Shown here: positions 33,534-42,762 of the stretch, one piece after another
How the letters are laid out: every line of letters starts with the position of its first letter
Position numbering within the stretch: the first letter of the stretch is position 1
The notes under the pieces: generated by a model
The model's input: the letters and a program-made list of their open reading frames with translations, nothing else
The model's database searches: none
Told to the model about the DNA's origin: nothing
Assembly: GCA_047833645.1 (NCBI GenBank)
Contig: CP181259.1
Coordinates: forward strand, 248,001-312,000
Length of the DNA: 64,000 bases
Direction of reading: 5' to 3'
DNA from: Pseudolactococcus sp041800635
Lineage (GTDB): Bacteria > Bacillota > Bacilli > Lactobacillales > Streptococcaceae
Position numbers and translations under genes: made by a program

Positions 33534-34472
33534 ATGATGAAAGATGATTGTTTAACTAAAAAGGTTCGTAAAGCTGTCATTCCTGCTGCTGGGCTCGGCA
33601 CCCGTTTCTTACCCGCTACTAAAGCGCTCGCTAAAGAAATGCTACCGATTGTGGACAAACCAACGATTCAATTTATCGTTGAGGAAGCCCTCAAGTCAGG
33701 TATTGAAGACATTCTGATTGTCACAGGTAAAGCAAAACGCCCCATTGAGGACCATTTTGACTCTAATATCGAACTTGAAATGGCACTTAAGGAAAAAGGT
33801 AAGGATGATTTGTTGAAACTTGTCGAAGAGACAACAGATATCAACTTGCACTTCATCCGTCAAAGCCATCCTAAAGGTTTGGGACACGCTGTCTTGCAAG
33901 CCAAGTCCTTTATCGGCGAAGAACCATTTGTTGTCATGCTCGGTGATGATTTAATGGAATCAGACCTGCCTTTAACGAAACAACTCATTAATGACTATGA
34001 AAAAACACATGCGTCAACCATTGCTGTCATGAAAGTGCCGCATCAAGATGTTGATAAATACGGTGTCATTGCCCCTGAAGGTGAAGTCGAAAAAGGCCTC
34101 TATAATGTCGCTAACTTCGTTGAAAAACCTGCGGTTGCTGATGCACCTAGTGATTTGGCAATCATCGGTCGTTATCTTTTAACGCCTGAAATCTTCACTA
34201 TTTTAGAAAATCAAACACCGGGTGCTGGTAATGAAATTCAATTAACAGATGCCATTGAAACACTTAACAAAACACAACGCGTTTTTGCGCGTGAATTCAC
34301 AGGCCGCCGGTATGATGTTGGTGATAAATTTGGTTTTGTTGAGACAACGATTGAATATGGTCTTGGCCATCCGCAAATCAAGCAAGACTTGCATGATTAC
34401 ATCATCAAAAAAGGTAAAGAACTTGAAAAAGCTGATCAAGCAGCAGCTAAACCAGCAACCACTAAAAAATAA
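33534..34472 (+). CDS. galU: UTP-glucose-1-phosphate uridylyltransferase
   Basis: This 312-residue nucleotidyltransferase makes UDP-glucose for glycolipids, polysaccharide and the Leloir pathway. RKAVIPAAGLGTRFLPATKALAKEMLP, KPTIQFIVEEAL and VMLGDDLMESD are its motifs. The C-terminus is Lys/Ala-rich (KKGKELEKADQAAAKPATTKK). The start may be either of the two ATGs at 33534/33537; the ribosome site is weak, consistent with coupling to gpsA. A terminator follows. Confidence 0.96.
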   Translation: MMKDDCLTKKVRKAVIPAAGLGTRFLPATKALAKEMLPIVDKPTIQFIVEEALKSGIEDILIVTGKAKRPIEDHFDSNIELEMALKEKGKDDLLKLVEETTDINLHFIRQSHPKGLGHAVLQAKSFIGEEPFVVMLGDDLMESDLPLTKQLINDYEKTHASTIAVMKVPHQDVDKYGVIAPEGEVEKGLYNVANFVEKPAVADAPSDLAIIGRYLLTPEIFTILENQTPGAGNEIQLTDAIETLNKTQRVFAREFTGRRYDVGDKFGFVETTIEYGLGHPQIKQDLHDYIIKKGKELEKADQAAAKPATTKK

Positions 34473-34477
34473 AAGCG

Positions 34478-34504
34478 AAACGTTCTGATACTAGGACGTT
34501 TTTC
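34478..34504 (+). terminator. Terminator of gpsA-galU
   Basis: AAACGTTCT pairs with AGGACGTTT (one G-T pair) around a 6-nt loop, ending in T5. Confidence 0.82.
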
Positions 34505-34581
34505 TGATTTTTAGTCATCAGACATTAAAAATAGCTTTTATTTCATCATTTTAAGCAAAATTTGTCTAAAAATGATAAAAT

Positions 34582-35016
34582 ATGATAATGAAAACAACTA
34601 CGGGCAAGCTGCAAAACATCTTGACTTCGATCAAAGCCTTACGAATAAAACCGCTAGATTTTATTCTCGTGATTTGCTTAATGCTGGCTAGTTTCACACC
34701 TTTTCTGCTATTAGGTGGCGCAAAAGGGAGCAGCCACCAGGCACAGTTACGCGTCAACAGTCAGGTCATTAAAAGCTTTGATTTAAAGAAAGATCAAACC
34801 TACACTTATCAAGATACCGACGGTGACATTAACAAAATAGAAGTCCGAGATGGTCGGATTGCCATCGTTTATGCCAATTGTGGCGACCAAATTTGCGTCA
34901 GAAAAGGCTTTATCAACAAAACTGGACAGACGATCGTTTGTCTGCCCCATAAACTTGTCATTGAAGTCATGCCGTCAGGTGATGATGACACCGGAAATAG
35001 GATAATAGATTATTAA
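34582..35016 (+). CDS. NusG domain II-containing membrane-anchored protein (EetA-like)
   Basis: This is a 144-residue protein. One transmembrane segment (about 26-46, LDFILVICLMLASFTPFLLL) precedes an extracytoplasmic NusG_II domain (about 55-135) with paired cysteines in CGDQICVRKGFINKTG and IVCLPHKLVIEV. In Listeria and related bacteria such a protein sits beside a Gx transporter-like protein and polyprenyl synthase in the extracellular electron-transfer locus (eetA-eetB-dmkB); that is the order here. ATGs at 34582 and 34588 are both possible; neither has a strong ribosome site. The next gene overlaps its stop (TAATG). Confidence 0.78.
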   Translation: MIMKTTTGKLQNILTSIKALRIKPLDFILVICLMLASFTPFLLLGGAKGSSHQAQLRVNSQVIKSFDLKKDQTYTYQDTDGDINKIEVRDGRIAIVYANCGDQICVRKGFINKTGQTIVCLPHKLVIEVMPSGDDDTGNRIIDY

Positions 35017-35564
35017 TGAACCCTGAACCTTTACAACGACATGTCTATATCGCACTATTAACGGCGACTGCAACCATTATCGGGATTGTTGAATCTTTAT
35101 TCCCGTCGCCTTTTGCTTTTGCACCAGGCGCTAAATTTGGCTTTGCCAATCTGATCGTTCTCATGGCCATTTTTACACTAAAAAAATCTGACGTTATCAT
35201 TTTGATGAGCCTTAAGTTACTGCTCACGGCCCTTTTTACAGGCTTCTCTGTCTTTCTCTATAGCATGGCGGGTGGCATCCTATCCCTGCTGACCATGTAT
35301 CTCGTTAAATTATTAGGCCCAAGGCTTGTCAGTTTGATTGGCATTTCTCTCGTCGGTGGTTTTTTCCATAATGTCGGGCAGTTGCTCATGGCGACTTGGA
35401 TTGCTCAGACACCTGCTGTCCTACTCTATCTCCCCTGGCTCGCCTTTTTCGGCCTCTTGGCTGGCTTTTTCATCGGCATAGCTGGCAATTCATTACTCTA
35501 TAAAATTAAACCGATCAATGCTTTATTGATAAAAGAAAATAAAACTTGGATGACACACACATGA
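35016..35564 (+). CDS. Gx transporter family / heptaprenyl diphosphate synthase component I-like membrane protein (EetB-like)
   Basis: This 182-residue polytopic protein (five to six helices) of PF07456 contains ESLFPSPFAFAPGAKFGFANLIVLM, the signature, and SLKLLLTALFTG. The family was first annotated as component I of heptaprenyl diphosphate synthase but resembles small-molecule transporters. In the Listeria-type electron-transfer locus it is EetB. It overlaps the genes on both sides (TAATG upstream, ATGA downstream), so the trio is coupled. Confidence 0.85.
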   Translation: MNPEPLQRHVYIALLTATATIIGIVESLFPSPFAFAPGAKFGFANLIVLMAIFTLKKSDVIILMSLKLLLTALFTGFSVFLYSMAGGILSLLTMYLVKLLGPRLVSLIGISLVGGFFHNVGQLLMATWIAQTPAVLLYLPWLAFFGLLAGFFIGIAGNSLLYKIKPINALLIKENKTWMTHT

Positions 35565-36505
35565 CCTTTTGGACACCCTACCCCCACCTTTCAAAACAAC
35601 TTGCGCAAGTACAGCAGATGATGACGACTGCGATTCATGTCAAAAATCCTCAGACACAAGCGGCGATTTTAGACTTATTGGCATCAGGTGGCAAACGACT
35701 TCGCCCTGCCTATCTCTTGTTATTCTCTGAATTCACTGCTCTAGAACCTGATAAAAGAATCGCCCTAGCCAGCTCCATCGAAATGCTCCATACGGCTACC
35801 TTGATTCATGATGATGTGATCGACCAGGCTGAAACACGTCGTGGCGTGCCGACGATTTCTCATCTTTATGGTCCGGAAATTGCGGTTTATGCAGGTGACT
35901 ATCTCTTTATTGCTGTTTTTAGATTAATGATCCAACACGCCTTAGACTTGTCTAATTTATCTCAGCGTGTCGAGGCCATGGAAAAATTGCTCAATGGTGA
36001 ACTGGGTCAAATGAACCTGAAATTTAATACCGAGCAGACGATTGCTGACTATCTTGATAACATTTCAGGTAAAACGGCCGAATTGTTTGCCCAAGCTTGT
36101 GCTGTGGCACCCTTTGCTGACGGTGCCTACAAATTAGCCCAACTGGCTTATGATATTGGGCTCAATATCGGGATTGCCTTTCAAATTATGGATGACTATC
36201 TCGATTATACAGCAGATAGCGAGACGCTTGGGAAGCCAGTTCTCGCAGACATGCAACAAGGCATTTATTCTGCACCTGTTCTATTTGCCTTAGCAGCAGA
36301 TCAACGCGTCGCTGACCATTTAAAACAAGAAGACTTTGAGGCTGTCTTTACCATCATTCAGCAGTCGGATGCCCTCCAAAGCACGCACGATCTCGCCCAG
36401 TACTATACGTCAAAAGCGCTTAAGCTCATCGACAAATTACCCAATGCCCCTGTCAAATCTGATATTCGTCAGATCACTGAAGACCTTTTAGAAAGACAAC
36501 TATGA
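35561..36505 (+). CDS. Polyprenyl diphosphate synthase (heptaprenyl type component II, DmkB-like)
   Basis: This 314-residue all-helical prenyltransferase makes the isoprenoid tail of (demethyl)menaquinone. The first Asp-rich motif is HDDVIDQAETRRGVPT and the second MDDYLDYTAD. GGKRLRPAYLLL is the diphosphate-binding segment. ATG 35561 overlaps the upstream stop; a TTG at 35546 is less likely. It overlaps rsmG by 4 bp. With the two genes upstream it suggests quinone-linked electron export rather than only membrane respiration; that is inference. Confidence 0.88.
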   Translation: MTFWTPYPHLSKQLAQVQQMMTTAIHVKNPQTQAAILDLLASGGKRLRPAYLLLFSEFTALEPDKRIALASSIEMLHTATLIHDDVIDQAETRRGVPTISHLYGPEIAVYAGDYLFIAVFRLMIQHALDLSNLSQRVEAMEKLLNGELGQMNLKFNTEQTIADYLDNISGKTAELFAQACAVAPFADGAYKLAQLAYDIGLNIGIAFQIMDDYLDYTADSETLGKPVLADMQQGIYSAPVLFALAADQRVADHLKQEDFEAVFTIIQQSDALQSTHDLAQYYTSKALKLIDKLPNAPVKSDIRQITEDLLERQL

Positions 36506-37221
36506 CCCCTGAAGACTTTTATCGCGCACTTGAGACCTTTAACCTCCAGTTATCTGACCTTCAAAAAGCTCAATTTAAGACTTATTTTACCTTTTTGGTC
36601 ACTGAGAATGAAAAAATTAACTTAACAGCGATCACTGAGGAAAATGATGTTTACCTCAAACATTTTTATGACTCGATTGCGCCAGTTTTATACGGCATGA
36701 TCGACAACTCACCGATTAACTTGCTAGATATTGGGGCTGGGGCTGGCTTTCCTAGCTTCCCGATGAAGATTATCTATCCTGATTTACAGGTGACAATCAT
36801 TGATTCTTTGAACAAACGTATCAAATTTCTAGCGGCGCTATCTGATAAACTCGGTTTTGATCCAGCTTCCGTTACTTTGTTACATGGTCGGGCTGAAGAT
36901 TTTGGTCAAAACCCAATTTACAGAGGCCAGTTTGACTACGTGACTGCTCGCGCTGTGGCGCGCCTCAACGTCTTAGCCGAGTTGACACTCCCATTTTTGA
37001 GAAAAGATGGCAAGCTTTTATCCTTAAAAGCCAGTCAAATGCTGGATGAGATTTCAGAAGGGAAGCACGCAATCGCGATTTTGGGTGGTAAGCTGGGCGA
37101 TACGCTGGACTATGCTTTGCCAAATGGCGATGAACGACATCTGGTGCTTGTCGAGAAGAAAAAAGAGACGCCGAAAAAATTCCCACGTAAGGCTGGAACG
37201 CCGAATAAAAAACCGCTTTGA
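36502..37221 (+). CDS. rsmG: 16S rRNA (guanine527-N7)-methyltransferase RsmG
   Basis: This 239-residue SAM enzyme (GidB) modifies G527 of 16S rRNA; loss gives low-level streptomycin resistance. INLTAITEENDVYLKHFYDSI and LLDIGAGAGFPSFPMKI carry the fold's signature, and YVTARAVARLNVLAEL the active region. The basic tail KKKETPKKFPRKAGTPNKK is typical of the family. It is the last gene of the eet-like cluster and is followed by a terminator. Confidence 0.95.
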   Translation: MTPEDFYRALETFNLQLSDLQKAQFKTYFTFLVTENEKINLTAITEENDVYLKHFYDSIAPVLYGMIDNSPINLLDIGAGAGFPSFPMKIIYPDLQVTIIDSLNKRIKFLAALSDKLGFDPASVTLLHGRAEDFGQNPIYRGQFDYVTARAVARLNVLAELTLPFLRKDGKLLSLKASQMLDEISEGKHAIAILGGKLGDTLDYALPNGDERHLVLVEKKKETPKKFPRKAGTPNKKPL

Positions 37222-37249
37222 TTCTGGGATAGGCAAAATTAAAATAACG

Positions 37250-37285
37250 AAAAGCGTGGACACAGGACTTGTGGTGCGCTTTTTA
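37250..37285 (+). terminator. Terminator after rsmG
   Basis: AAAAGCG (37250-37256) pairs with CGCTTTT (37277-37283), with an inner CACA/TGTG pair, followed by T. Confidence 0.7.
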
Positions 37286-37371
37286 GATTCTCTCTTTTTA
37301 GATTGGCGCAACACTTTTAAAAATTGTAAGTTTCGAGGCTTTTTTGTAAGTTTCACTGGCCTTATTTTTGG

Positions 37372-37377
37372 TATAAT
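37372..37377 (+). promoter_or_regulatory. Possible -10 of the dlt operon
   Basis: TATAAT stands 100 bp before dltX. No consensus -35 is found at 16-18 bp, so the promoter may be activated or the real start may lie elsewhere. Confidence 0.4.
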
Positions 37378-37477
37378 CAGGTTAACTTTATCCTATTCAG
37401 GCAAAAAAATAGTAGTAATTTATACGAATACTTGTTAAAATGGTGAAGTGACAATTTTAAAACAGGAGTATTAAAAA

Positions 37478-37636
37478 TTGATTAAATATATTCATAACTT
37501 GCCGCAACAAAAGGCATGGCCTGTCATCAAGTTTATTTTACAAAGCTTATTTTATTTCATGATCATTATCGCCTTGCTTTACTTGTTTAACTACTCAGGC
37601 AAAGGACAAGGCCACTTTATTTACAATGAATTCTAA
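37478..37636 (+). CDS. dltX: Teichoic acid D-Ala incorporation-associated protein DltX
   Basis: This 52-residue protein starts with TTG at 37478, preceded by CAGGAG (37463-37468). It reads IKYIHNLPQQKAWPVIKFIL, then one transmembrane helix (FYFMIIIALLYLF), and ends NYSGKGQGHFIYNEF. The C-terminal FIYNEF motif is the DltX hallmark. DltX takes part in passing D-alanine to DltD and teichoic acid across the membrane. The gene's small size and TTG start make it easy to miss. Confidence 0.92.
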   Translation: MIKYIHNLPQQKAWPVIKFILQSLFYFMIIIALLYLFNYSGKGQGHFIYNEF

Positions 37637-37658
37637 TCACAAGGAAAGAAGATTACCT

Positions 37659-39197
37659 ATGCGCGTTTCAGACTTTATCGCAACACTTAATCACCACGCC
37701 AAAGAAACTCCCGATGCACCTGCTTATGATTTATTGGGGCAAACTTGGACTTACCAACAACTCAAGCAGGACTCAGATACGATTGCGGCTTACATTGATA
37801 GCTTAAACCTACCTGAGAAAAGTCCTGTCATGGTTTTTGGGGGGCAAGAATATGAGATGCTGGCAACTTTTGTGGGCTTGACTAAGTCTGGTCATGCCTA
37901 CATTCCTGTCGATGTTAATTCTGCCAATGAGCGTTTGACAAACATTGTCGAAATTGCTGAACCGAGTGCGGTAATGGCGATTCATCCTTTACCGATTGCC
38001 ATCTCAGGGATATCCGTCGTCACACCTGACCAATTGACGGCGGTGCTTGAACAACCTGTTACCTATGAGCTGACACATCCAGTTGCTGGCGATGAGACTT
38101 ACTACATCATCTTTACTTCTGGCACGACGGGTAAACCTAAAGGCGTTCAAATTTCACATACCAACCTCTTGTCCTTTGTCAATTGGACACTGGCATCAGA
38201 TAAATTTGATTTGCCAGCACAGGCTAAGATCTTGTCGCAAGCGCCTTATTCTTTTGATTTGTCAGTCATGTCTTGGGCACCGGCTTTGGCAGCTGGCGGC
38301 TGTCTCTATGCCTTACCAAAAGAAAAAACTGAGAATTTCAAGGATTTATTTGCAGTATTACCGACCTTACCGATTCAAGTTTGGGTATCAACGCCATCTT
38401 TTGCAGATATGGTTTTACTGTCAGAAGATTTTTCTGCTGACAAGATGCCGTGTCTGACACATTTTTATTTCTGTGGTGAGGAATTAACCATCGGCACTGC
38501 AGCTAAGTTACGCCAACGCTTTCCTCAAGCCAGAGTTTTGAATACTTTTGGTCCGACTGAAAGCACTGTTGCTTTCTCTGCTGTGACCATCACAGATGAG
38601 ATGATTGAAAAATCAGATCGTCTGCCGATTGGCTATATTAAGGCGGATTCGCCGACCTATATTCTGAATGAAGCTGGGAACATCTTGGGTGCTGGGGAAC
38701 AAGGCGAAATCGTTGTGACGGGGCCTGCTGTTTCTAAAGGCTATATCAATAATCCTGAGAAAACTGCGCAGTCTTTCTTTGAACTAGAGGGTCAAAAAGC
38801 TTATCATACGGGCGATTTGGGCTTACTTGACGAGACTGGCATGCTCCATTATCGGGGTCGGATGGACTTCCAAATCAAGTTCAATGGCTATCGGATTGAG
38901 TTAGAGGAGGTCGCACATGTCCTGAATCTTTCTCAGTATGTGGCTTCTGCCGTCGCAGTCCCGCGTTATAATGACCAACATAAGGTGCATCAGCTTTTGG
39001 CTTATATCGTGCTGAAACCTGGGGCGCGTGATCAATTTGAACGGGACCTGCAGCTGACCAAAGCCATCAAAACCGAACTTGAAAATGACATGATGGCTTA
39101 CATGATGCCATCGCGCTTTATTTATCGGGAATCTTTACCAATCACCCCAAATGGTAAGATTGATATCAAAGCTTTGATTGCCGAGGTGAATGCCTAA
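37659..39197 (+). CDS. dltA: D-alanine-D-alanyl carrier protein ligase DltA
   Basis: This 512-residue adenylation enzyme activates D-alanine and loads DltC. YYIIFTSGTTGKPKGVQISH is the A3 phosphate loop; YFCGEELTIGTA, NTFGPTESTVAFSA and YHTGDLGLLDE are later core motifs; NGKIDIKAL near the end contains the catalytic Lys. ATG 37659 with AAGGAAAG upstream fits the family length; an ATG at 37626 overlaps dltX and is rejected. Confidence 0.95.
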   Translation: MRVSDFIATLNHHAKETPDAPAYDLLGQTWTYQQLKQDSDTIAAYIDSLNLPEKSPVMVFGGQEYEMLATFVGLTKSGHAYIPVDVNSANERLTNIVEIAEPSAVMAIHPLPIAISGISVVTPDQLTAVLEQPVTYELTHPVAGDETYYIIFTSGTTGKPKGVQISHTNLLSFVNWTLASDKFDLPAQAKILSQAPYSFDLSVMSWAPALAAGGCLYALPKEKTENFKDLFAVLPTLPIQVWVSTPSFADMVLLSEDFSADKMPCLTHFYFCGEELTIGTAAKLRQRFPQARVLNTFGPTESTVAFSAVTITDEMIEKSDRLPIGYIKADSPTYILNEAGNILGAGEQGEIVVTGPAVSKGYINNPEKTAQSFFELEGQKAYHTGDLGLLDETGMLHYRGRMDFQIKFNGYRIELEEVAHVLNLSQYVASAVAVPRYNDQHKVHQLLAYIVLKPGARDQFERDLQLTKAIKTELENDMMAYMMPSRFIYRESLPITPNGKIDIKALIAEVNA

Positions 39198-40450
39198 TGA
39201 CCGGCCTCTTACAATCACTCCCCAATTGGCAAGCTTACGGGACACCTAAGTATTTTGCCATTTTAATCCTAGCCCTGCTACCGATTATCATCGCCCTCTT
39301 TTTCCGGCGTCGACTTCAGGTTTATGAAACTCTGGTCTCGATTGCCTTTATCATCCTCATGTTTGGTGGGTCAAAATATCAACAGTTCTTTGCCCTCGTG
39401 CTCTATCTGGTCTGGCAAACAGTCGTTGTCTTTGCTTATCAAACCTATCGCCAAAAAGCGGATAACAAGTGGGTCTTCTATAGCAGTATATTAGTTGCCC
39501 TACTTCCGTTGATCATCGTCAAAGTCACGCCTGCCGTACTGGGCGTTGATTCTCTACTTGGCTTTCTCGGTATTTCCTACCTCACCTTCAGGTCTGTTGC
39601 CATGATCATGGAAATGCGGGATGGTGAACTCAAAACGGTCACCTTTTGGGCCTTCTTTCGCTTTATGATTTTCATGCCGACGATTTCTTCTGGTCCGATC
39701 GATCGCTTCCGTCGCTTTAACGACGATTATCTCAATCCGCCTGATCGTGAAGCTTATTTGGCGATGATTGAGAAGGCTGTTTGGTCCATCATGTTAGGGG
39801 CTTTTTACAAATTCATCATGGCACATCTATTTGGCGAAGTGCTCTTGCCTCAGTTTAAACATATTGCGCTTCATGCGGGTGGTATCTTTAATTGGCAAAC
39901 ACTTTTAGTGATGTATGCCTATGGCCTGTATTTATTCTTTGACTTTGCAGGCTACTCTTTATTTGCGATCGGTATTTCCTATTTGATGGGGATTAAAACA
40001 CCTGTTAACTTTAATAAGCCCTTCATCGCAAGAGATTTGAAAGATTTCTGGAATCGTTGGCATATGTCTTTGAGTTTCTGGTTTAGAGATTTTGTTTTCA
40101 TGAGACTTGTCTATGTCATGATGAAGCACAAAATCTTTAAAAATAGAAATACAACCTCAAGCGTGGCTTACTTGTTAAACATGACCATCATGGGCTTCTG
40201 GCATGGCGTGACTTGGTATTATGTTGCTTACGGTATCTTCCATGGTGTTGGTTTAATTATCAACGACTGGTGGGTACGTCGCAAGAAAACGATTAATAAA
40301 ACACGCAAAAAAAATGGGCAACCACTTTTACCTGACAATAAATGGACACATGCACTTGGTATCTTGATTACATTCAATGTTGTCATGGTGAGTCTACTAC
40401 TCTTCTCAGGATTTTTAGACCAACTCTGGTTCCACCACTTCCCAAAATGA
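39197..40450 (+). CDS. dltB: D-alanyl transfer membrane protein DltB (MBOAT family)
   Basis: This 417-residue polytopic acyltransferase has DLKDFWNRWHMSLSFWFRDFVFMRL and the catalytic His region IMGFWHGVTWYYVAYGIFHG. It channels D-alanyl groups from DltC across the membrane. Its start overlaps the dltA stop by one base (TAATG). Confidence 0.95.
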   Translation: MTGLLQSLPNWQAYGTPKYFAILILALLPIIIALFFRRRLQVYETLVSIAFIILMFGGSKYQQFFALVLYLVWQTVVVFAYQTYRQKADNKWVFYSSILVALLPLIIVKVTPAVLGVDSLLGFLGISYLTFRSVAMIMEMRDGELKTVTFWAFFRFMIFMPTISSGPIDRFRRFNDDYLNPPDREAYLAMIEKAVWSIMLGAFYKFIMAHLFGEVLLPQFKHIALHAGGIFNWQTLLVMYAYGLYLFFDFAGYSLFAIGISYLMGIKTPVNFNKPFIARDLKDFWNRWHMSLSFWFRDFVFMRLVYVMMKHKIFKNRNTTSSVAYLLNMTIMGFWHGVTWYYVAYGIFHGVGLIINDWWVRRKKTINKTRKKNGQPLLPDNKWTHALGILITFNVVMVSLLLFSGFLDQLWFHHFPK

Positions 40451-40525
40451 TAGTTACAGTTTCGCCTATCATATGATAGCCTTCTAACTTGATTTCACAA
40501 CTTTACTTTATAGGAGAATTTAAAA

Positions 40526-40765
40526 ATGGATATTCAAACAACAGTCATTGATATAATTGACAACTTATTTATGGAAGATATTTCTGATATGATGGACGAG
40601 GACCTTTTCGATGCGGGTGTACTGGACTCAATGGGAACAGTCGAACTCGTTATTGAGCTAGAAGAAAAATTCAATATCAAAATTCCAGTTTCTGATATGG
40701 GACGTGACGACTGGAATACAGGTAATAAAATCGTTCAAGGTGTAAAGGATTTACAAAATGCTTAA
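40526..40765 (+). CDS. dltC: D-alanyl carrier protein DltC
   Basis: This 79-residue acyl-carrier-type protein has the phosphopantetheine site LDSMGTVELV (S35). AGGAG precedes the ATG. A 75-bp gap after dltB lacks a terminator. It overlaps dltD by 8 bp. Confidence 0.95.
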   Translation: MDIQTTVIDIIDNLFMEDISDMMDEDLFDAGVLDSMGTVELVIELEEKFNIKIPVSDMGRDDWNTGNKIVQGVKDLQNA

Positions 40766-41999
40766 ACGACTTTGGCTGATTTTAGGGCCGCTCCTCGTCG
40801 CCTTCATCGGATTATTTGCCTTACTATTACTTGCACCTGAAAGAACATCACATCATTTATCAGATGAAAAACGTGCAGCTACCGCTTTAACGCCAATTGT
40901 CTTCAAAAACGCTGCCTTAAAAAAAGAGGCGCTTTCTGACCCTAATCATCGATTTGTTCCCTTTTTTGGTTCAAGTGAATGGCGCCGTCTTGATGAAATG
41001 CACCCCTCTATCTTATCAGAGGCTTATAAGCGAGACTATACCCCGTTTTTACTCGGCTTAAAAGGGGCAGAATCATTGACCCATTATTTCGGCATGCAGC
41101 AAATTCGACCTCAACTAACAGGTAAGCAAGCCGTTTTTGTTATTTCCCCACAATGGTTTGTTAAGGATGGACAAGTATCTGGCGCTTTTAACGCTTATTA
41201 CGCTAGTGATCAAGGGTATAGTTTCTTAAAATATTCGACTGGTTCTGATGAAGATAAGTATGCCGCTAAACGTTTTCTAGCTCTGATGCCTGAAAGCCCG
41301 ATTAATCGTTTCATGAAGAAAATTGCCAATGGCAAACGCCTATCGACAATGGATAAATGGCAAATCAAATTAGCACAGCGTTTAGTCAGTCGGGAAGATA
41401 ATTTATTCGCAGGCATGCAGTTTGGCGATAATTATCAGGATAAAGTGGTACCCCGTGCTAGCAAACTACCTCAACCTTATAATTTACAAAACTTACATGC
41501 GCAGGCTGAACAGCTTGGCCAAGCGCATACTAACAATAACAAATTCGGTATTTTGAATAGCTTCTATTCTCAACGTATTGAACATAGACTAGGCAAGTTA
41601 AAAGATAGTCAGACTAGCTTTTCATACCTTAAGTCACCAGAGTATAATGACTTTCAACTCATTCTGAGTGAGTTTGCTAAAAATCAGACAGATGTGATGT
41701 TCGTCATTCCACCTGTCAATGAAAAATGGCAAGCCTATACTGGTTTGAGCCCTGAAATGTATGCTAAAACAGTTGAAAAGATTCGTTACCAACTGACTTC
41801 GCAAGGCTTTAATCAAATCGCTGACCTGTCTAAACAAGGTGGCGAACCTTACTTTATGCAAGATACCATTCATTTAGGCTGGAATGGTTGGTTGGCGTTT
41901 GATAAAGCTGTCAATGCTTTCCTAACCACTAAGCAACCTAAGCCTAAGTATCACTTGAACGACCACTTCTTTACGCCTGAGTGGGCTAATGAGGAGTGA
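40758..41999 (+). CDS. dltD: D-alanyl-lipoteichoic acid transfer protein DltD
   Basis: This is a 413-residue extracytoplasmic SGNH-like enzyme. The N-terminal anchor (residues 5-27) is followed by FFGSSEWRRLDEMHPS (nucleophile Ser), the oxyanion residues, and DTIHLGWNGWLAFD (Asp/His). It transfers D-alanine to lipoteichoic acid. It is the last gene of dltXABCD and is followed by a strong terminator. Confidence 0.95.
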   Translation: MLKRLWLILGPLLVAFIGLFALLLLAPERTSHHLSDEKRAATALTPIVFKNAALKKEALSDPNHRFVPFFGSSEWRRLDEMHPSILSEAYKRDYTPFLLGLKGAESLTHYFGMQQIRPQLTGKQAVFVISPQWFVKDGQVSGAFNAYYASDQGYSFLKYSTGSDEDKYAAKRFLALMPESPINRFMKKIANGKRLSTMDKWQIKLAQRLVSREDNLFAGMQFGDNYQDKVVPRASKLPQPYNLQNLHAQAEQLGQAHTNNNKFGILNSFYSQRIEHRLGKLKDSQTSFSYLKSPEYNDFQLILSEFAKNQTDVMFVIPPVNEKWQAYTGLSPEMYAKTVEKIRYQLTSQGFNQIADLSKQGGEPYFMQDTIHLGWNGWLAFDKAVNAFLTTKQPKPKYHLNDHFFTPEWANEE

Positions 42000-42020
42000 T
42001 CAGCCTCATCATTCATAATC

Positions 42021-42052
42021 AAAAAATCTTCCGGTTTAGGGAAGATTTTTTT
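42021..42052 (+). terminator. Terminator of the dlt operon (bidirectional)
   Basis: AAAAAATCTTCC and GGAAGATTTTTT pair around a short loop between the convergent dltD and flavodoxin-fold gene. Confidence 0.88.
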
Positions 42053-42055
42053 GAA

Positions 42056-42634
42056 TTAGGCAACTAAGCGTGACAGACGCTCTAAGAATTTCGTGCGTTT
42101 TTGGGTTGATGATTTGTCAATTTGATCGAGATTGACCCATTTTGACTTGCGAATACCAATCGTTTTAAGCGTTGATTGGATCAAGCCTTTTTTAATCACA
42201 TTCCCACCAAAATATTTCAGGTACCATGTTGGCGATTTAGACGTCGTGATAATGGTCACTTTCTCAATAGTTGTCAATAAACCTTTAACTCCTGCTGGGG
42301 TATTGATATGCGAAAATTGATTTAACATGACTTTGTCAAAAAAGCCTTTTAAAATAGCGGGTAGATTATACCACCAAATCGGAAAAATTAAAATCAGATG
42401 GCTGGTCTTTTTGAGTTGCTGTTGATAGCTTATGACTAGGGGATCTACTGCTTTTCCTTCTGAAAAGTATTGCAATTCTTCTTTAGAATGAACTGGATTA
42501 AACTGATCGTGATATAAATCCAGCACGGTATAGGGTTGGTCCTGATCCTGTAGGGCATCCTCTATTTTTGTTAAAATCGCATGATTAAAACTTTCCTTAT
42601 TGGGATGTGCATAAATAATTGTTGTTTCTTTCAT
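42056..42634 (-). CDS. NAD(P)H-dependent oxidoreductase, flavodoxin-like fold
   Basis: This 192-residue protein of the Flavodoxin_2 family (NQO1/KefF/MdaB-like) begins TTIIYAHPNKESFNHAIL, the FMN phosphate-binding loop. It contains HLILIFPIWWYNLPAILKGFFDKV, the family signature around the flavin. It probably reduces quinones or other electrophiles with two electrons. It is monocistronic, and the specific substrate is unknown. Confidence 0.88.
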   Translation of the reverse strand: MKETTIIYAHPNKESFNHAILTKIEDALQDQDQPYTVLDLYHDQFNPVHSKEELQYFSEGKAVDPLVISYQQQLKKTSHLILIFPIWWYNLPAILKGFFDKVMLNQFSHINTPAGVKGLLTTIEKVTIITTSKSPTWYLKYFGGNVIKKGLIQSTLKTIGIRKSKWVNLDQIDKSSTQKRTKFLERLSRLVA

Positions 42635-42724
42635 AACTCACCTGTTTCCAATCTAAGTTACATTATACCTGAAATTCATTGAAAAGACATTAGAAATGAT
42701 TTTCCAATCCCATTGTGATGCAAC

Positions 42725-42752
42725 AAAAAACACGCTAACTACACGTGTTTTT
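42725..42752 (-). terminator. Terminator of galE
   Basis: AAAACACG and CGTGTTTT form an 8-bp stem followed on the minus strand by T run, right after the galE stop. Confidence 0.8.
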
Positions 42753-42762
42753 CTAGTTATAA

